Part shown: piece after piece, positions 1 through 8,017 of the stretch
How positions within the stretch are numbered: position 1 is the stretch's first letter
Layout of the letters: each line of letters starts with the position of its first letter
NCBI GenBank assembly: GCA_049642465.1
Contig: JBAROV010000088.1
Location: 38,616 to 102,615, forward strand
Source of the DNA: CAWDPQ01 sp049642465
GTDB lineage: Bacteria; Acidobacteriota; Vicinamibacteria; Vicinamibacterales; 2-12-FULL-66-21
Direction: 5' to 3'
DNA length: 64,000 nt
Notes under the pieces: model-generated
What the model was told of the DNA's origin: nothing
What the model saw: the letters and a program-made list of their open reading frames with translations, nothing else
Database searches by the model: none
Made by a program: the position numbers and the translations under genes

Positions 1-1514
1 TGCAGCGGAGTGCTTGGAACGTAGTGCCCCTGCTGGTCGCTGGCCGTGACGAGTCCCGTACGAATGTTGACGCCCAGATTTGGCTGACGGAAGCCGTAGC
101 CGAGCAAGGTGAAACGCTGACCGTCTGCCGAAATGCGCAAGATGGTGCCGTTGTGCTTGCCGATGGTGGTGGCTTGCTGATTGCCCTTGGCAATGACGAA
201 CTCGCCGCCGGGAGCAAGACGCAGGGTGTTGGGGAACTCGCGCATGTCGGCTGTTTGCGCGAACACGTTGGAGAAGACTTCGTGAAGATCCGCTTCACCG
301 TCTCCGTTGGTGTCGCGCAGCCGCCAGATGGCGTTCCGGTCGAAGACGTAGACCTGTTCGTCGCGGATCGCAAGAGTCAGTGGCTCGTGCAGGCCGGAAG
401 CGAATCGGTTCCAGCGCACCGTCCCGCCCGGTTCGTGCATGCCTCGCGCGAACCACACGTCACCATCGATCGTGACCACGACTCCAGTGCCATCACGGAG
501 AAACTGCACGTCGGCGGGACGCACATTACGGCGCCACGGATTGTCCACTGGCAGCGGGATGTCGTCCACGACGTATGCGTCATTCGACTTTGAGCGCGCA
601 ACCCTTGTAGTGACCGTCTGCGGCCAGCGCCGCGCGGGTGGATCCGACGGAATCGGGCGCGGTGTCACCGACGGAGCCGGACCCTTCTCCGCCATCGCGA
701 CGCAGAACTGAATCGGCCCCTGGTGAGGCGGGACCTGAACGGCCCAAACCGGCACCGTCTCCACCTTCAATGACAAACCTGGTTGGGCGCCGACCGACAG
801 CGCCGCATCACCCTTCTTGGCGCCTGGGATCAGCCAGAGTGCCTTGGCGGAGGGGGCCACGTCGAAGTGGCGTTCAATGGTCGGTACGCCGTCGCGACTT
901 CCCGCAGTCATCCATTCGCGAACGTCGGTTCCTGCGACGGTGTATTCGAGAACCACTCCGTCGCGGACCAGGCGCAGGGCTTTCAGGCGCCCCATGTGCT
1001 CTGGCAGCGGACCGCGTCCGACTTCCTCCGGGCTCGGCGCCGGTTCGCGCGGATCGATAAATGTGGGCCGATCGCCACTCTGCCATCCCGGGTAGATGCC
1101 GTTCGACAGCCAGGCTACCCCGTCAGGTTCGGGAGCAGGAAACTGACCGCCGGGTGTCTTCTTGTCGGGCGAATGATAGGACCCGGGAGCCAGTGCTTTG
1201 GGAGTGACGCTTTCACCGCGCCAGACGGCAGCGACCCGCAGGAGATCGGTGTCGAACCCGACCCAATACCCGCCCCCGAGGTTCAACACGAGCCCGCGAG
1301 GCGTCAGATTGTTTGCCGGAAGCCCGGCTCCGACGTTGCGCGCGTCAATGATCGACGAGAAAAAGGGATAGTCCGCCTCGACCCAGTTGCCCCACGTCTG
1401 CGTCGGGATCGACTTCTGGCGTGCGGCCAGAACGGGACGGGAAATGGAGTGCGACGCACACACCACGGCAACCATCCCCAGGCCAGCTGCCGCGTGCCAC
1501 GCTTTCATCCGCAT
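1..1514 (-). CDS. Secreted DUF6797-type / sorbosone-dehydrogenase-like protein (partial)
   Basis: The frame is open from the ATG at 1514 to the window edge, so only the N-terminal 504 or so codons are present. It begins MRMKAWHAAAGLGMVAVV, a signal peptide, and is preceded by an AAAGGA ribosome site five bases upstream of the start. The early region (SIPTQTWGNWVEADYPFF, then NLTPRGLVLNLGGGYWVGFD) resembles the DUF6797 domain of large secreted planctomycete/acidobacterial proteins. The later part (LRDTNGDGEADLHEVFS, ILRISADGQRF) looks like the beta-propeller of L-sorbosone or PQQ-type sugar dehydrogenases. Such proteins usually continue into a heme-binding region, which would lie outside the window. 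A periplasmic role in sugar oxidation is inference from family. The long plus-strand frames across it are antisense shadows. Confidence 0.75.
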   Translation of the reverse strand, partial: MRMKAWHAAAGLGMVAVVCASHSISRPVLAARQKSIPTQTWGNWVEADYPFFSSIIDARNVGAGLPANNLTPRGLVLNLGGGYWVGFDTDLLRVAAVWRGESVTPKALAPGSYHSPDKKTPGGQFPAPEPDGVAWLSNGIYPGWQSGDRPTFIDPREPAPSPEEVGRGPLPEHMGRLKALRLVRDGVVLEYTVAGTDVREWMTAGSRDGVPTIERHFDVAPSAKALWLIPGAKKGDAALSVGAQPGLSLKVETVPVWAVQVPPHQGPIQFCVAMAEKGPAPSVTPRPIPSDPPARRWPQTVTTRVARSKSNDAYVVDDIPLPVDNPWRRNVRPADVQFLRDGTGVVVTIDGDVWFARGMHEPGGTVRWNRFASGLHEPLTLAIRDEQVYVFDRNAIWRLRDTNGDGEADLHEVFSNVFAQTADMREFPNTLRLAPGGEFVIAKGNQQATTIGKHNGTILRISADGQRFTLLGYGFRQPNLGVNIRTGLVTASDQQGHYVPSTPL

Positions 1515-1683
1515 CGTGTTCCTTTCGTCCCGACCGGCGCCCAGCCCCGTATTTTAGGCCGGCCCGGCGCCCTCCGTGGCAGTGGCCTTGCACGACCGCC
1601 CTTGGCAGCGGAATATCCGGCGCGAATCAGACCGACTTTGTTAGATCCGCGCCATCACTGTAATTCCCCCTGCACCATCAGCC

Positions 1684-2445
1684 ATGACGATATATCTGCG
1701 GCGTCTTGCGGCGGTGATGGTGCTGTGCGGACTCACCGCCTGCTCCATTCCACCCCTTCCATCTCAGCCCTCGCACACCGCGCAGCTCGAAGTGCGCGGG
1801 ACGACGTTGATGATGGTGGGGGCACGCGGGTCGTTGAGTGCGTGGGAATTCGACGGCCAGCAATACCGTGAGGTAGAAGCCAGGTGGACAGCCGACGGGG
1901 ACGTCATCTCGATCTCGACGGCGGGAGCGATCGTGGCGCGTCGTCTCGGCGCCGCGACCGTGCGCGCGCAGTATCGCAACCTGACCGGCACCGGCACCGT
2001 GCACGTGGTCCCGAGCGTTGCCGGTACCTGGCGAGGAACGCTGACCGTCCTCGACTGCTGGCAGAGCGTGGTGACGTCACCGGATCCGTGTACAAACCGC
2101 CGCGGTTCGAACGCTCCGTTCTCCTTGACGGTGTCGCAGACAGATTCTGCGGAACTGGGCAATCTCACCGGCACGATAGCGGCGTTCACCCCCGCGGCGA
2201 CGGGGAGCTTCGTCGGGCTTCTCGACTCCGGCGGTGTGTTCTTCATCCAGGGCTACATCGAACGCGCACAAGACCGGCTGCAGGCGCCGGTGACGTTTCG
2301 CTGGATCCTGGAAGGCGAGCGGCTCGTTCCGCTGAAAGTCGATGATCGAATTGAGGATCAGATCGACGTGCAGCTCAGCATGCGTGTCGGCTCCGAGGTG
2401 GTGCCCTTCTCCGAGATCTGGCGGCTCTCTTCGCTGACGCGCTGA
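1684..2445 (+). CDS. Putative lipoprotein with Ig-like (BIG2-like) segment
   Basis: This 253-residue protein starts with MTIYLRRLAAVMVLCGLTAC, a lipoprotein signal with the lipobox LTAC. It is therefore expected to be membrane-anchored outside the cytoplasm. Residues 35 to 100 contain a pattern typical of bacterial Ig-like group 2 domains (a WTADGDVISIST stretch, then GAATVRAQY). The second half (from GTWRGTLTVLDCW) is a beta-rich region with two Cys that I do not recognise. It is transcribed alone, divergent from the upstream secreted protein. Its stop codon sits six bases before a palindromic repeat element. Function is unknown. Confidence 0.7.
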   Translation: MTIYLRRLAAVMVLCGLTACSIPPLPSQPSHTAQLEVRGTTLMMVGARGSLSAWEFDGQQYREVEARWTADGDVISISTAGAIVARRLGAATVRAQYRNLTGTGTVHVVPSVAGTWRGTLTVLDCWQSVVTSPDPCTNRRGSNAPFSLTVSQTDSAELGNLTGTIAAFTPAATGSFVGLLDSGGVFFIQGYIERAQDRLQAPVTFRWILEGERLVPLKVDDRIEDQIDVQLSMRVGSEVVPFSEIWRLSSLTR

Positions 2446-2450
2446 CGCGC

Positions 2451-2595
2451 GTGGTTTACAGGAGATCAGGAGATCAAGAGAGAAGAACAGGAGGTCAGGA
2501 GATCAGGAGCACAATGTTTATCTGCCCCAAAAATAACTCCTTACCTCTTGATCTCCTGTCGATGCCTTCTGATCTCTTGATCTCCTGTGAACCAC
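2451..2595. repeat. 145-bp palindromic MITE-like element, copy 1
   Basis: The segment begins GTGGTTTACAGGAGATCA and ends TGATCTCCTGTGAACCAC, so its ends are near-perfect inverted repeats. Internally it is made of GGAGATCA/GGAGGTCA words and their complements around a core (ACAATGTTTATCTGCCCC). A second copy of the same length follows 26 bp later. The element starts just after the stop codon of the lipoprotein gene. There is no transposase inside. The short reading frame through it is a by-product of the repeat. Confidence 0.75.
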
Positions 2596-2621
2596 ACGCG
2601 TGGCTCTCTTCGCTGATGCGC

Positions 2622-2766
2622 GTGGTTTACAGGAGATCAGGAGATCAAGAGAGACGAACAGGAGGTCAGGAGATCAGGAGCACAATGTTTATCTGCCCCA
2701 AAAATTGCTCCTTACCTCCGTACCTCCTGTAAGCCTCTCCTGACCTCCTGATCTCCTGTAAACCCC
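2622..2766. repeat. 145-bp palindromic MITE-like element, copy 2
   Basis: This is the second copy of the element at 2451-2595, also 145 bp, with ends GTGGTTTACAGGAGATCA and TGATCTCCTGTAAACCCC. The 26-bp spacer before it (CTCTCTTCGCTGATGCGC) repeats the sequence that precedes copy 1, so the element plus its left flank was duplicated in tandem. It ends about 20 bp before the first gene of the enolase/MetE-like operon, so the element must contain or displace that operon's promoter. Confidence 0.75.
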
Positions 2767-2787
2767 CGCGTGCGATACTCGCAGCGG

Positions 2788-4239
2788 ATGCGCGTCACCC
2801 TCAGGGACTCTCGACTCGGCCTCCTGAACTCCACCACCCGGATTCCCTTCCGCTACGGCACGGCGGTCCTCACCCGATGCCCGCAGGCGACCTTGCGGGT
2901 CACGATCGAATGCGACGGCCGCGTGCAAGCCGGTTACAGCGGCGATTGTCTCCCGCCAAGCTGGTTCGACAAGACCCAGGGCAAGGACTTTGCGATCCAG
3001 ATCGACGACATGCTCCGTGTCATCGCGCTCTCGCAGAAGATCTACGCCGACGCGTTTGCGAGAAACACGGACTTCTTTCCCGCCTGGCATTCAAGCGAGG
3101 AGCAGATTCAGCGGCGATGCCTCGAATGGAATCTGCCGCCGCTGCTCGCAAGCTTTGGCTCGAGTCTGCTGGAGCGCGCCATCCTCGATGCCGCGTGCCG
3201 GAGACACGCGACGAGCTTTGCTCGAGCCGTGCGCGACAATCTGTTCGGCATCGATGCGGGACTGGTGCATCGCGATCTGGCTGGTGAGGCGCCACGGGAT
3301 TGGCTGCCCGAACGGCCCGCGTCATCCCTGTACGTTCGGCAGACCGTCGGCCTGGGCGATCCGCTCGAGGACCAGGACATCCCAGACGCCGATCGGCTGC
3401 ACGACGGCTGGCCCCAGGCAATTGAACACTACGCCACCCGTCGTGGCGTCCGCTACTACAAAGTCAAGGTCTCGAACCAACTCGACCACGATCTCGAACG
3501 CCTCACTCGCGTCGCGAATGTACTGGAGCGGCACCTCGGACGTGACTACCGTCTGACGCTCGACGGCAACGAGCAGTACAAGCGAGCAGAGGATTTCGAA
3601 GCACTCATCGAGAGGATCCAGGCGCGTCCCAATCTCGCAACGCTTTGGGCCAACGTGCTCGTCATCGAACAACCGTTCGACCGCGCGATGGCGCTCGACT
3701 CCGGTCGTACCGGCGAACTGAAAGCGCTCTCGCGCTTGAAGCCAGTCATCATCGACGAATCCGACGGCACGCTCGACGCCTACGCGCGCGCAATCGCCGT
3801 CGGGTATCGCGGAGTCAGCAGCAAGAACTGCAAAGGCGCAATCCGGAGCCTCCTCAATGCCGGTCTGACCTGGCTTGGCAACGGCCGTGGCGGCCGTCAG
3901 GAGTTCTTGATGACTGGTGAGGATCTGTGCAGCGTGGGCATCGTTCCGACGCAGTCTGACTTGTGCCTTGCCGCGACGCTGGGGCTGCAACACGTCGAAC
4001 GGAACGGCCACCACTATCATCCCGGGCTCACCTATCTTCCAGAATCACAACGCCGCGCGGCGCTGGCTGCGCACGGCGATTTCTACGTCCGCGAGCACGA
4101 CATCATCGGACCCCATATCGTGGACGGCCAATTCCGCATCGCGTCACTGCAGTGTGACGGCTTCGGCTTCGCGGTGGAACCAGATCTGTCGGCGATGGAA
4201 CCTGCCGAATCGTGGCAGTTCGAATCGTTAGGATTGTGA
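2788..4239 (+). CDS. Enolase-superfamily enzyme (mandelate racemase/muconate lactonizing-like)
   Basis: The product is about 483 residues. The C-terminal TIM barrel shows the enolase-superfamily residues in order: a KVKV pair near 225-227 (acid/base lysines), TLDGNE (metal ligand D259), VIEQP (E294), IDESDG (E324) and SSKNCKG (K346). The family abstracts a proton alpha to a carboxylate and stabilises the enolate on Mg2+; the substrate cannot be read here. It is longer than the usual 350-400 residues because of an extended N-terminal capping domain. I chose the ATG at 2788 because the in-frame GTG at 2770 lies against the repeat element. The next gene starts one base after its stop, so the two are almost certainly co-transcribed and may act in one pathway. 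Confidence 0.85.
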   Translation: MRVTLRDSRLGLLNSTTRIPFRYGTAVLTRCPQATLRVTIECDGRVQAGYSGDCLPPSWFDKTQGKDFAIQIDDMLRVIALSQKIYADAFARNTDFFPAWHSSEEQIQRRCLEWNLPPLLASFGSSLLERAILDAACRRHATSFARAVRDNLFGIDAGLVHRDLAGEAPRDWLPERPASSLYVRQTVGLGDPLEDQDIPDADRLHDGWPQAIEHYATRRGVRYYKVKVSNQLDHDLERLTRVANVLERHLGRDYRLTLDGNEQYKRAEDFEALIERIQARPNLATLWANVLVIEQPFDRAMALDSGRTGELKALSRLKPVIIDESDGTLDAYARAIAVGYRGVSSKNCKGAIRSLLNAGLTWLGNGRGGRQEFLMTGEDLCSVGIVPTQSDLCLAATLGLQHVERNGHHYHPGLTYLPESQRRAALAAHGDFYVREHDIIGPHIVDGQFRIASLQCDGFGFAVEPDLSAMEPAESWQFESLGL

Positions 4240-4240
4240 G

Positions 4241-5236
4241 ATGCCAACCATCAGAACCACCGTCGTCGGCAGCTATCCGGTTCCCACGTGGCTGCGGGTG
4301 TTCAGCACGCGTGAGAGCCTCCGGGACGCGATGCTGGCTGTCATCAAGACGCAGGAACTTGCTGGCATCGACGTCGTGGCCGACGGTGAGTTGTACCGGT
4401 GGGATATCAACCACGCGGAAACGAACGGGATGATCGATTACTTTCTGCGGCCGCTGCAGGGCGTCGCTCAGGATCTGACGCTCGAGCAACTGCATCGCTG
4501 GCGGAGCGCGCCGGGCCATCAGTTCCGATCGGCCCCGCCCGGAATCGTGATCGGGCCGATTGGGAGCGGCCGGTTGAATCTCGAGCGCGACTATCAGTTG
4601 TTCCGAGATTTGACCGACCGGCCGAAAAAGTTCACCGTCACCAGCCCGTACATGCTGGCCAAGACGGTAGGGGACGAGCATTACCGCGATCTCGATCGGC
4701 TCGTCCTCGCGTTGGCTGACGTCCTGCGAGAGCAGGTGCGGGCGATTGACGCCGCGATTGTCCAGATTGACGAGGCGAACGTTACCGGTCATCCGCACGA
4801 TGCGCGCCTGGCCGCACTGGGCATCAATCGCGTGCTCGAAGGCGTACGGCACGAAAAAGCCGTGCATCTGTGCTACGGGAATTACGGTGGACAGACGATC
4901 CAGAAGGGAACCTACGAAGCCCTCGTTGGGTTTCTCAACCTGCTGCAATGCGATCACCTGGTGCTGGAAGTCGCGCGCCGGCCGCCGGACGAACTCGAAT
5001 ATCTGAAGGACGTGCGGCGCGAGATTGGATTGGGGATTGGCGTCATCGACATCAAGGACAACGAGGTCGAGTCGGCCGAAACGGTCGCGCGCCGAATCGA
5101 GCGCGCGGCCAAGGTGCTCGGCATTGAGCGCGTGCGTTACGTGCATCCGGACTGCGGGTTCTGGATGCTGCCGCGGAGCGCAGCGGACGCGAAGATGCGG
5201 TCGCTGGTACGAGGACGGGATTTGTTCGAGGGTTAA
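4241..5236 (+). CDS. Core-only cobalamin-independent methionine synthase (MetE)-like methyltransferase
   Basis: This 331-residue protein corresponds to the catalytic C-terminal barrel of MetE. The zinc-site pattern is visible: H209 and C211 in VHLCYGN, E243 in VLEVARR and C305 in VHPDCGF. QIDEAN at 176-181 matches the MetE QIDEP loop, and the N-terminus TTVVGSYPVP is the typical start of core-MetE proteins. Such short proteins transfer a methyl or other C1 group to a thiol. Some are not methionine synthases, and the donor is often a corrinoid protein or unknown. It is coupled to the enolase-superfamily gene (one base between them), which argues for a catabolic or modified-thiol role rather than housekeeping methionine synthesis. 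Confidence 0.85.
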   Translation: MPTIRTTVVGSYPVPTWLRVFSTRESLRDAMLAVIKTQELAGIDVVADGELYRWDINHAETNGMIDYFLRPLQGVAQDLTLEQLHRWRSAPGHQFRSAPPGIVIGPIGSGRLNLERDYQLFRDLTDRPKKFTVTSPYMLAKTVGDEHYRDLDRLVLALADVLREQVRAIDAAIVQIDEANVTGHPHDARLAALGINRVLEGVRHEKAVHLCYGNYGGQTIQKGTYEALVGFLNLLQCDHLVLEVARRPPDELEYLKDVRREIGLGIGVIDIKDNEVESAETVARRIERAAKVLGIERVRYVHPDCGFWMLPRSAADAKMRSLVRGRDLFEG

Positions 5237-5263
5237 CGCACCGGCCGCGCGAGCGTGACCCTA

Positions 5264-5797
5264 CTAAAAAAGCCAGGCGCACACCGCGACAGTGGCGATT
5301 GCCGCGACGATATCTCCGACGAGCGCAGCGGGCACCGCGTGTCGAGTGCGACTGACGCCAACGGCGCCAAAGTACACGGCCAGCACGTAGAACGTCGTTT
5401 CCGATGATCCGTACAAGGTGGCGGCCGCACGAGCGATGAATGAATCAGGACCGTGCGTCTTGATCAGATCAGTCGTGAACGCGAGCGAACCGCTGCCGCT
5501 CAGCGAACGAAGGATTGCCAGCGGAAGCAGTTCCGCCGGGAAGCCGGTCGGCGCGACGACGGGCCGCAGGCCAGCCATGAGAAGGTCCATCGCACCGGAT
5601 CCTCGAAACATTCCAATGGCCACGAGAATCCCGACCAGGAACGGGATGATTCTCACCGCAACCTCGAAACCCTCCTTCGCACCCTCGATAAAAACGTCAT
5701 AGACCTTCACCCGTCGGATGATGCCAGCGAGGGGAATGGCCACGAGCAACACCGGCATGGCCCAAAGCGAGATCGCGTCGAGCGCGGCGCGGATCAT
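5264..5797 (-). CDS. spmB: SpmB-family membrane protein (nucleoside-recognition/Gate domain)
   Basis: The 177-residue protein has several hydrophobic helices and the SpmB-type pattern ending in the conserved SGSGSLAF and YGSSETTFYVLAVYFGAVG segments. In Bacillus, SpmA and SpmB affect spore-core dehydration. In non-sporulating bacteria the pair is widespread and its substrate is unknown, probably a small solute exporter. Its ATG overlaps the stop of the upstream spmA by four bases, so translation is coupled. It converges with the MetE-like gene. No sporulation gene is visible nearby. Confidence 0.85.
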   Translation of the reverse strand: MIRAALDAISLWAMPVLLVAIPLAGIIRRVKVYDVFIEGAKEGFEVAVRIIPFLVGILVAIGMFRGSGAMDLLMAGLRPVVAPTGFPAELLPLAILRSLSGSGSLAFTTDLIKTHGPDSFIARAAATLYGSSETTFYVLAVYFGAVGVSRTRHAVPAALVGDIVAAIATVAVCAWLF

Positions 5798-6405
5798 GAC
5801 ACCTGCTCCACCGCCGATGGCGCCTGCTGGGGATAAAAGCGCTGCAGCAATTTTGCCGCGACGAGGGCCGCCACGGTGCCGATAAAGGTCGCGATCAGTG
5901 TGGGGGCGATGATCGCCGTCGGGTTCGTCGAACCCGCTGCCGCCAGGACGCCGATCATCGACGCCGGTATCAGCTGCACACCGGACGTGGTGACGGCCAT
6001 GAACGTCACCATCGGATTGCTCGCCGTGCCCTTGTCGGGGTTGAGGGTCTGCAGTTCTTCCATGGCTTTGATGCCGAGCGGCGTCGCGGCGTTGTTGAGG
6101 CCGAGCATGTTGGCGGCAAGTGCCAGCACGATCGCGCCTGCCGCGGGATGCCCGGCCGGCACCTCAGGAAACAGCCAGCGCAGGAGCGGCCTGAGGGCGC
6201 GGCCCACCAGCGATACGAGTCCCGCGGCCTCCGCCACTCGCATCATCCCCAGCCAGAGCGTCATGATGCCAACGAGGCCGATGGCGATCTGAACCGCGCT
6301 CGACGCCGATTCCACGGCGCCTCTGGTCACTGCCTCCGCCGTGCCATTGATCGCCGCGACAACGAGCGCGACGGCCATGAGTCCAAACCAGATGTAATTG
6401 AGCAT
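5794..6405 (-). CDS. spmA: SpmA-family membrane protein (nucleoside-recognition/Gate domain)
   Basis: The 203-residue product starts MLNYIWFGLMAVALVVAAI. It carries the conserved SpmA segments GLNNAATPLGIKAMEELQ, NPMVTFMAVTTSGVQLIP and a closing transmembrane stretch. The longer upstream frame is rejected because it runs through the divergent sulfatase gene; the ATG at 6405 begins the conserved part. The stop overlaps the start of spmB (ATGA). The divergent sulfatase starts only 23 bp away, so the promoters must overlap or lie in the neighbouring coding sequence. Confidence 0.85.
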   Translation of the reverse strand: MLNYIWFGLMAVALVVAAINGTAEAVTRGAVESASSAVQIAIGLVGIMTLWLGMMRVAEAAGLVSLVGRALRPLLRWLFPEVPAGHPAAGAIVLALAANMLGLNNAATPLGIKAMEELQTLNPDKGTASNPMVTFMAVTTSGVQLIPASMIGVLAAAGSTNPTAIIAPTLIATFIGTVAALVAAKLLQRFYPQQAPSAVEQVS

Positions 6406-6428
6406 GCAGTGATGGTAGCGTAGCGCGC

Positions 6429-7811
6429 GTGACCCGTCTCCTCCTGACCGCGTTTCTGCTCGGTGCGGCGGCTCTCCTGCCCTCACGCGCGACGGGCGTC
6501 TCACAGACCGCCACGCGGCCGCTGAATTTCGTCGTGCTCGTGATCGATGACACGCGATGGGATTCGATTGGCGCCGCCGGGAACCGGATCGTCCAGACAC
6601 CGCGGATCGATGCGCTCGCGGCCGAAGGCATTCGATTCGCGCAGGCCCGTGTTGTCACTTCCATCTGCATGACGAGCCGCGCCTCGATTCTCACCGGGCA
6701 GTACATGTCGCGGCACGGCATCGACCGGTTCGGCAAACAACTCACCCCGGAAGCCTTCGCGCGGACCTACGCCGGCGCGCTCCGCACGTCAGGCTACTGG
6801 ACTGGACATGTCGGTAAATACGACGTGGGCACGGCACGGGAGAGCGATTACGACTTCGTGCGTGCGTATCACGGGCGTCACTGGATCACCGACGGCGCAG
6901 GAGAACGCGTGCACGTGACCGAAAAGAATGCTCGCGACTCGCTGGAGTTCCTGCGGACCCGGCCCAAGGACAAACCCTTTTTGCTCAGCGTCGGCTACTT
7001 TGCAGCGCACGCTGAGGACTCAGCGCAAGAGCAGTATCTGCCGCAGGGGTGGAGTGCCAAGCTCTACGAAGGCATCACGGTCCCGCCTTCTCCGCTGTCA
7101 GCGGAGAAATACTTGCGTGCCTTGCCACCGTTCCTGTCGAAGGACTCGAACGAAGGACGTATTCGTTTCAAGTGGCGGTTCGACACCCAAGCGCGCTACC
7201 AGGAGTACATGATTCGCTACTACCGCCTGATCACCGAGGTGGATGCGGCAATTGGCAGACTCGTGGACGAACTGAAGGCACAAGGTGTGTACGAGAACAC
7301 ACTGATGGTCTTTATTGGGGACAACGGCTACTTCCACGGCGACCGGGGGCTCGCGGACAAGTGGTACCCGTATGAACAAGCGCTTCGCGTACCGCTCGTC
7401 GTCCGCGATCCTCGCCTGCCCGCGCGACGCCGCGGCGCGACCCGGGACGAGGTGGCGCTGAACATCGATGTGGCTCCCACGGTACTCGCTGCCGCGGGCG
7501 TGGCCGCCCCTGATGTCATGCAGGGCCGCGATCTTTCGCCGCTGTATCTCGGCGACGCGGTACCGGGCTGGCGGGACGAGTTCTTTTACGAACACCCCAC
7601 GATCACGTCACGTGATCGCATCCCCTCCTCTCAGGGTGTGATCCGGCGGGACTGGAAGTATGTGTATTATCCGGAGTTCGAATACGAGCAGTTGTTCAAT
7701 CTGAAGAGCGATCCCGAAGAGATTCGAAATCTTGTAGGCGATCCCCCGTCTGCGAGTGAACTCTCGAAGATGCGGCAGCGCCTCAAGGAGTGGCGACAAC
7801 GCGTACGCTGA
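6429..7811 (+). CDS. Secreted type I sulfatase
   Basis: This 460-residue alkaline-phosphatase-superfamily sulfatase starts with a GTG and a signal peptide (MTRLLLTAFLLGAAALL). The metal site begins at VLVIDDTRWDS (D40, D41). The formylglycine motif is C80-M-T-S-R followed by ASILTG, in the C-x-x-S-R form rather than the classical C-x-P-S-R. IGDNGYFHGDRGLADKW supplies the second metal/His region. The enzyme should hydrolyse sulfate esters, probably on sulfated glycans, in the periplasm after maturation by a formylglycine-generating enzyme not found in the window. A second sulfatase lies convergently downstream. Confidence 0.9.
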   Translation: MTRLLLTAFLLGAAALLPSRATGVSQTATRPLNFVVLVIDDTRWDSIGAAGNRIVQTPRIDALAAEGIRFAQARVVTSICMTSRASILTGQYMSRHGIDRFGKQLTPEAFARTYAGALRTSGYWTGHVGKYDVGTARESDYDFVRAYHGRHWITDGAGERVHVTEKNARDSLEFLRTRPKDKPFLLSVGYFAAHAEDSAQEQYLPQGWSAKLYEGITVPPSPLSAEKYLRALPPFLSKDSNEGRIRFKWRFDTQARYQEYMIRYYRLITEVDAAIGRLVDELKAQGVYENTLMVFIGDNGYFHGDRGLADKWYPYEQALRVPLVVRDPRLPARRRGATRDEVALNIDVAPTVLAAAGVAAPDVMQGRDLSPLYLGDAVPGWRDEFFYEHPTITSRDRIPSSQGVIRRDWKYVYYPEFEYEQLFNLKSDPEEIRNLVGDPPSASELSKMRQRLKEWRQRVR

Positions 7812-7820
7812 GTGATCCGT

Positions 7821-7897
7821 CTGACGCATGTCAGTCGCTGGTGGCTAGTCGCTGGCCCGGCTGACGCTTGTCAGTCGCTGGTCGCTGGTCGGGTCTG
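7821..7897 (+). repeat. Tandem repeat of a ~40-bp unit between convergent sulfatases
   Basis: Two adjacent units begin CTGACGCATGTCAGTCGCTG (7821) and CTGACGCTTGTCAGTCGCTG (7861), each followed by GTGGCT/GTCGCT words and TCGCTGG. The unit is mostly noncoding and lies in the 206-bp gap between the stop codons of two convergent sulfatase genes. No function is evident. Confidence 0.5.
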
Positions 7898-8017
7898 CCC
7901 GTGCCCGGACCTGTGCGCCGCGGCGCCGCTGACCCGATGTGGCTCCGCCGCGCCTCAGGCCTGGACGAGTGTCACTTTACAGATTCAGCCGATACATGGA
8001 AGGAAAGGCGACTCTGT

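Noticed and set aside
24..1871. Several long plus-strand frames at the left end
   Set aside because: They are antisense to a continuous minus-strand frame that has a signal peptide and recognisable domain text; the plus frames are Arg/Pro-rich shadows without family signals.
2451..2732. A 93-codon plus-strand frame through the repeat elements
   Set aside because: It consists of the repeat itself translated twice; it has no ribosome site and no independent coding character.
5264..6405. Evidence that the organism forms spores
   Set aside because: SpmA/SpmB homologues are common in non-sporulating bacteria and no other sporulation gene is present.
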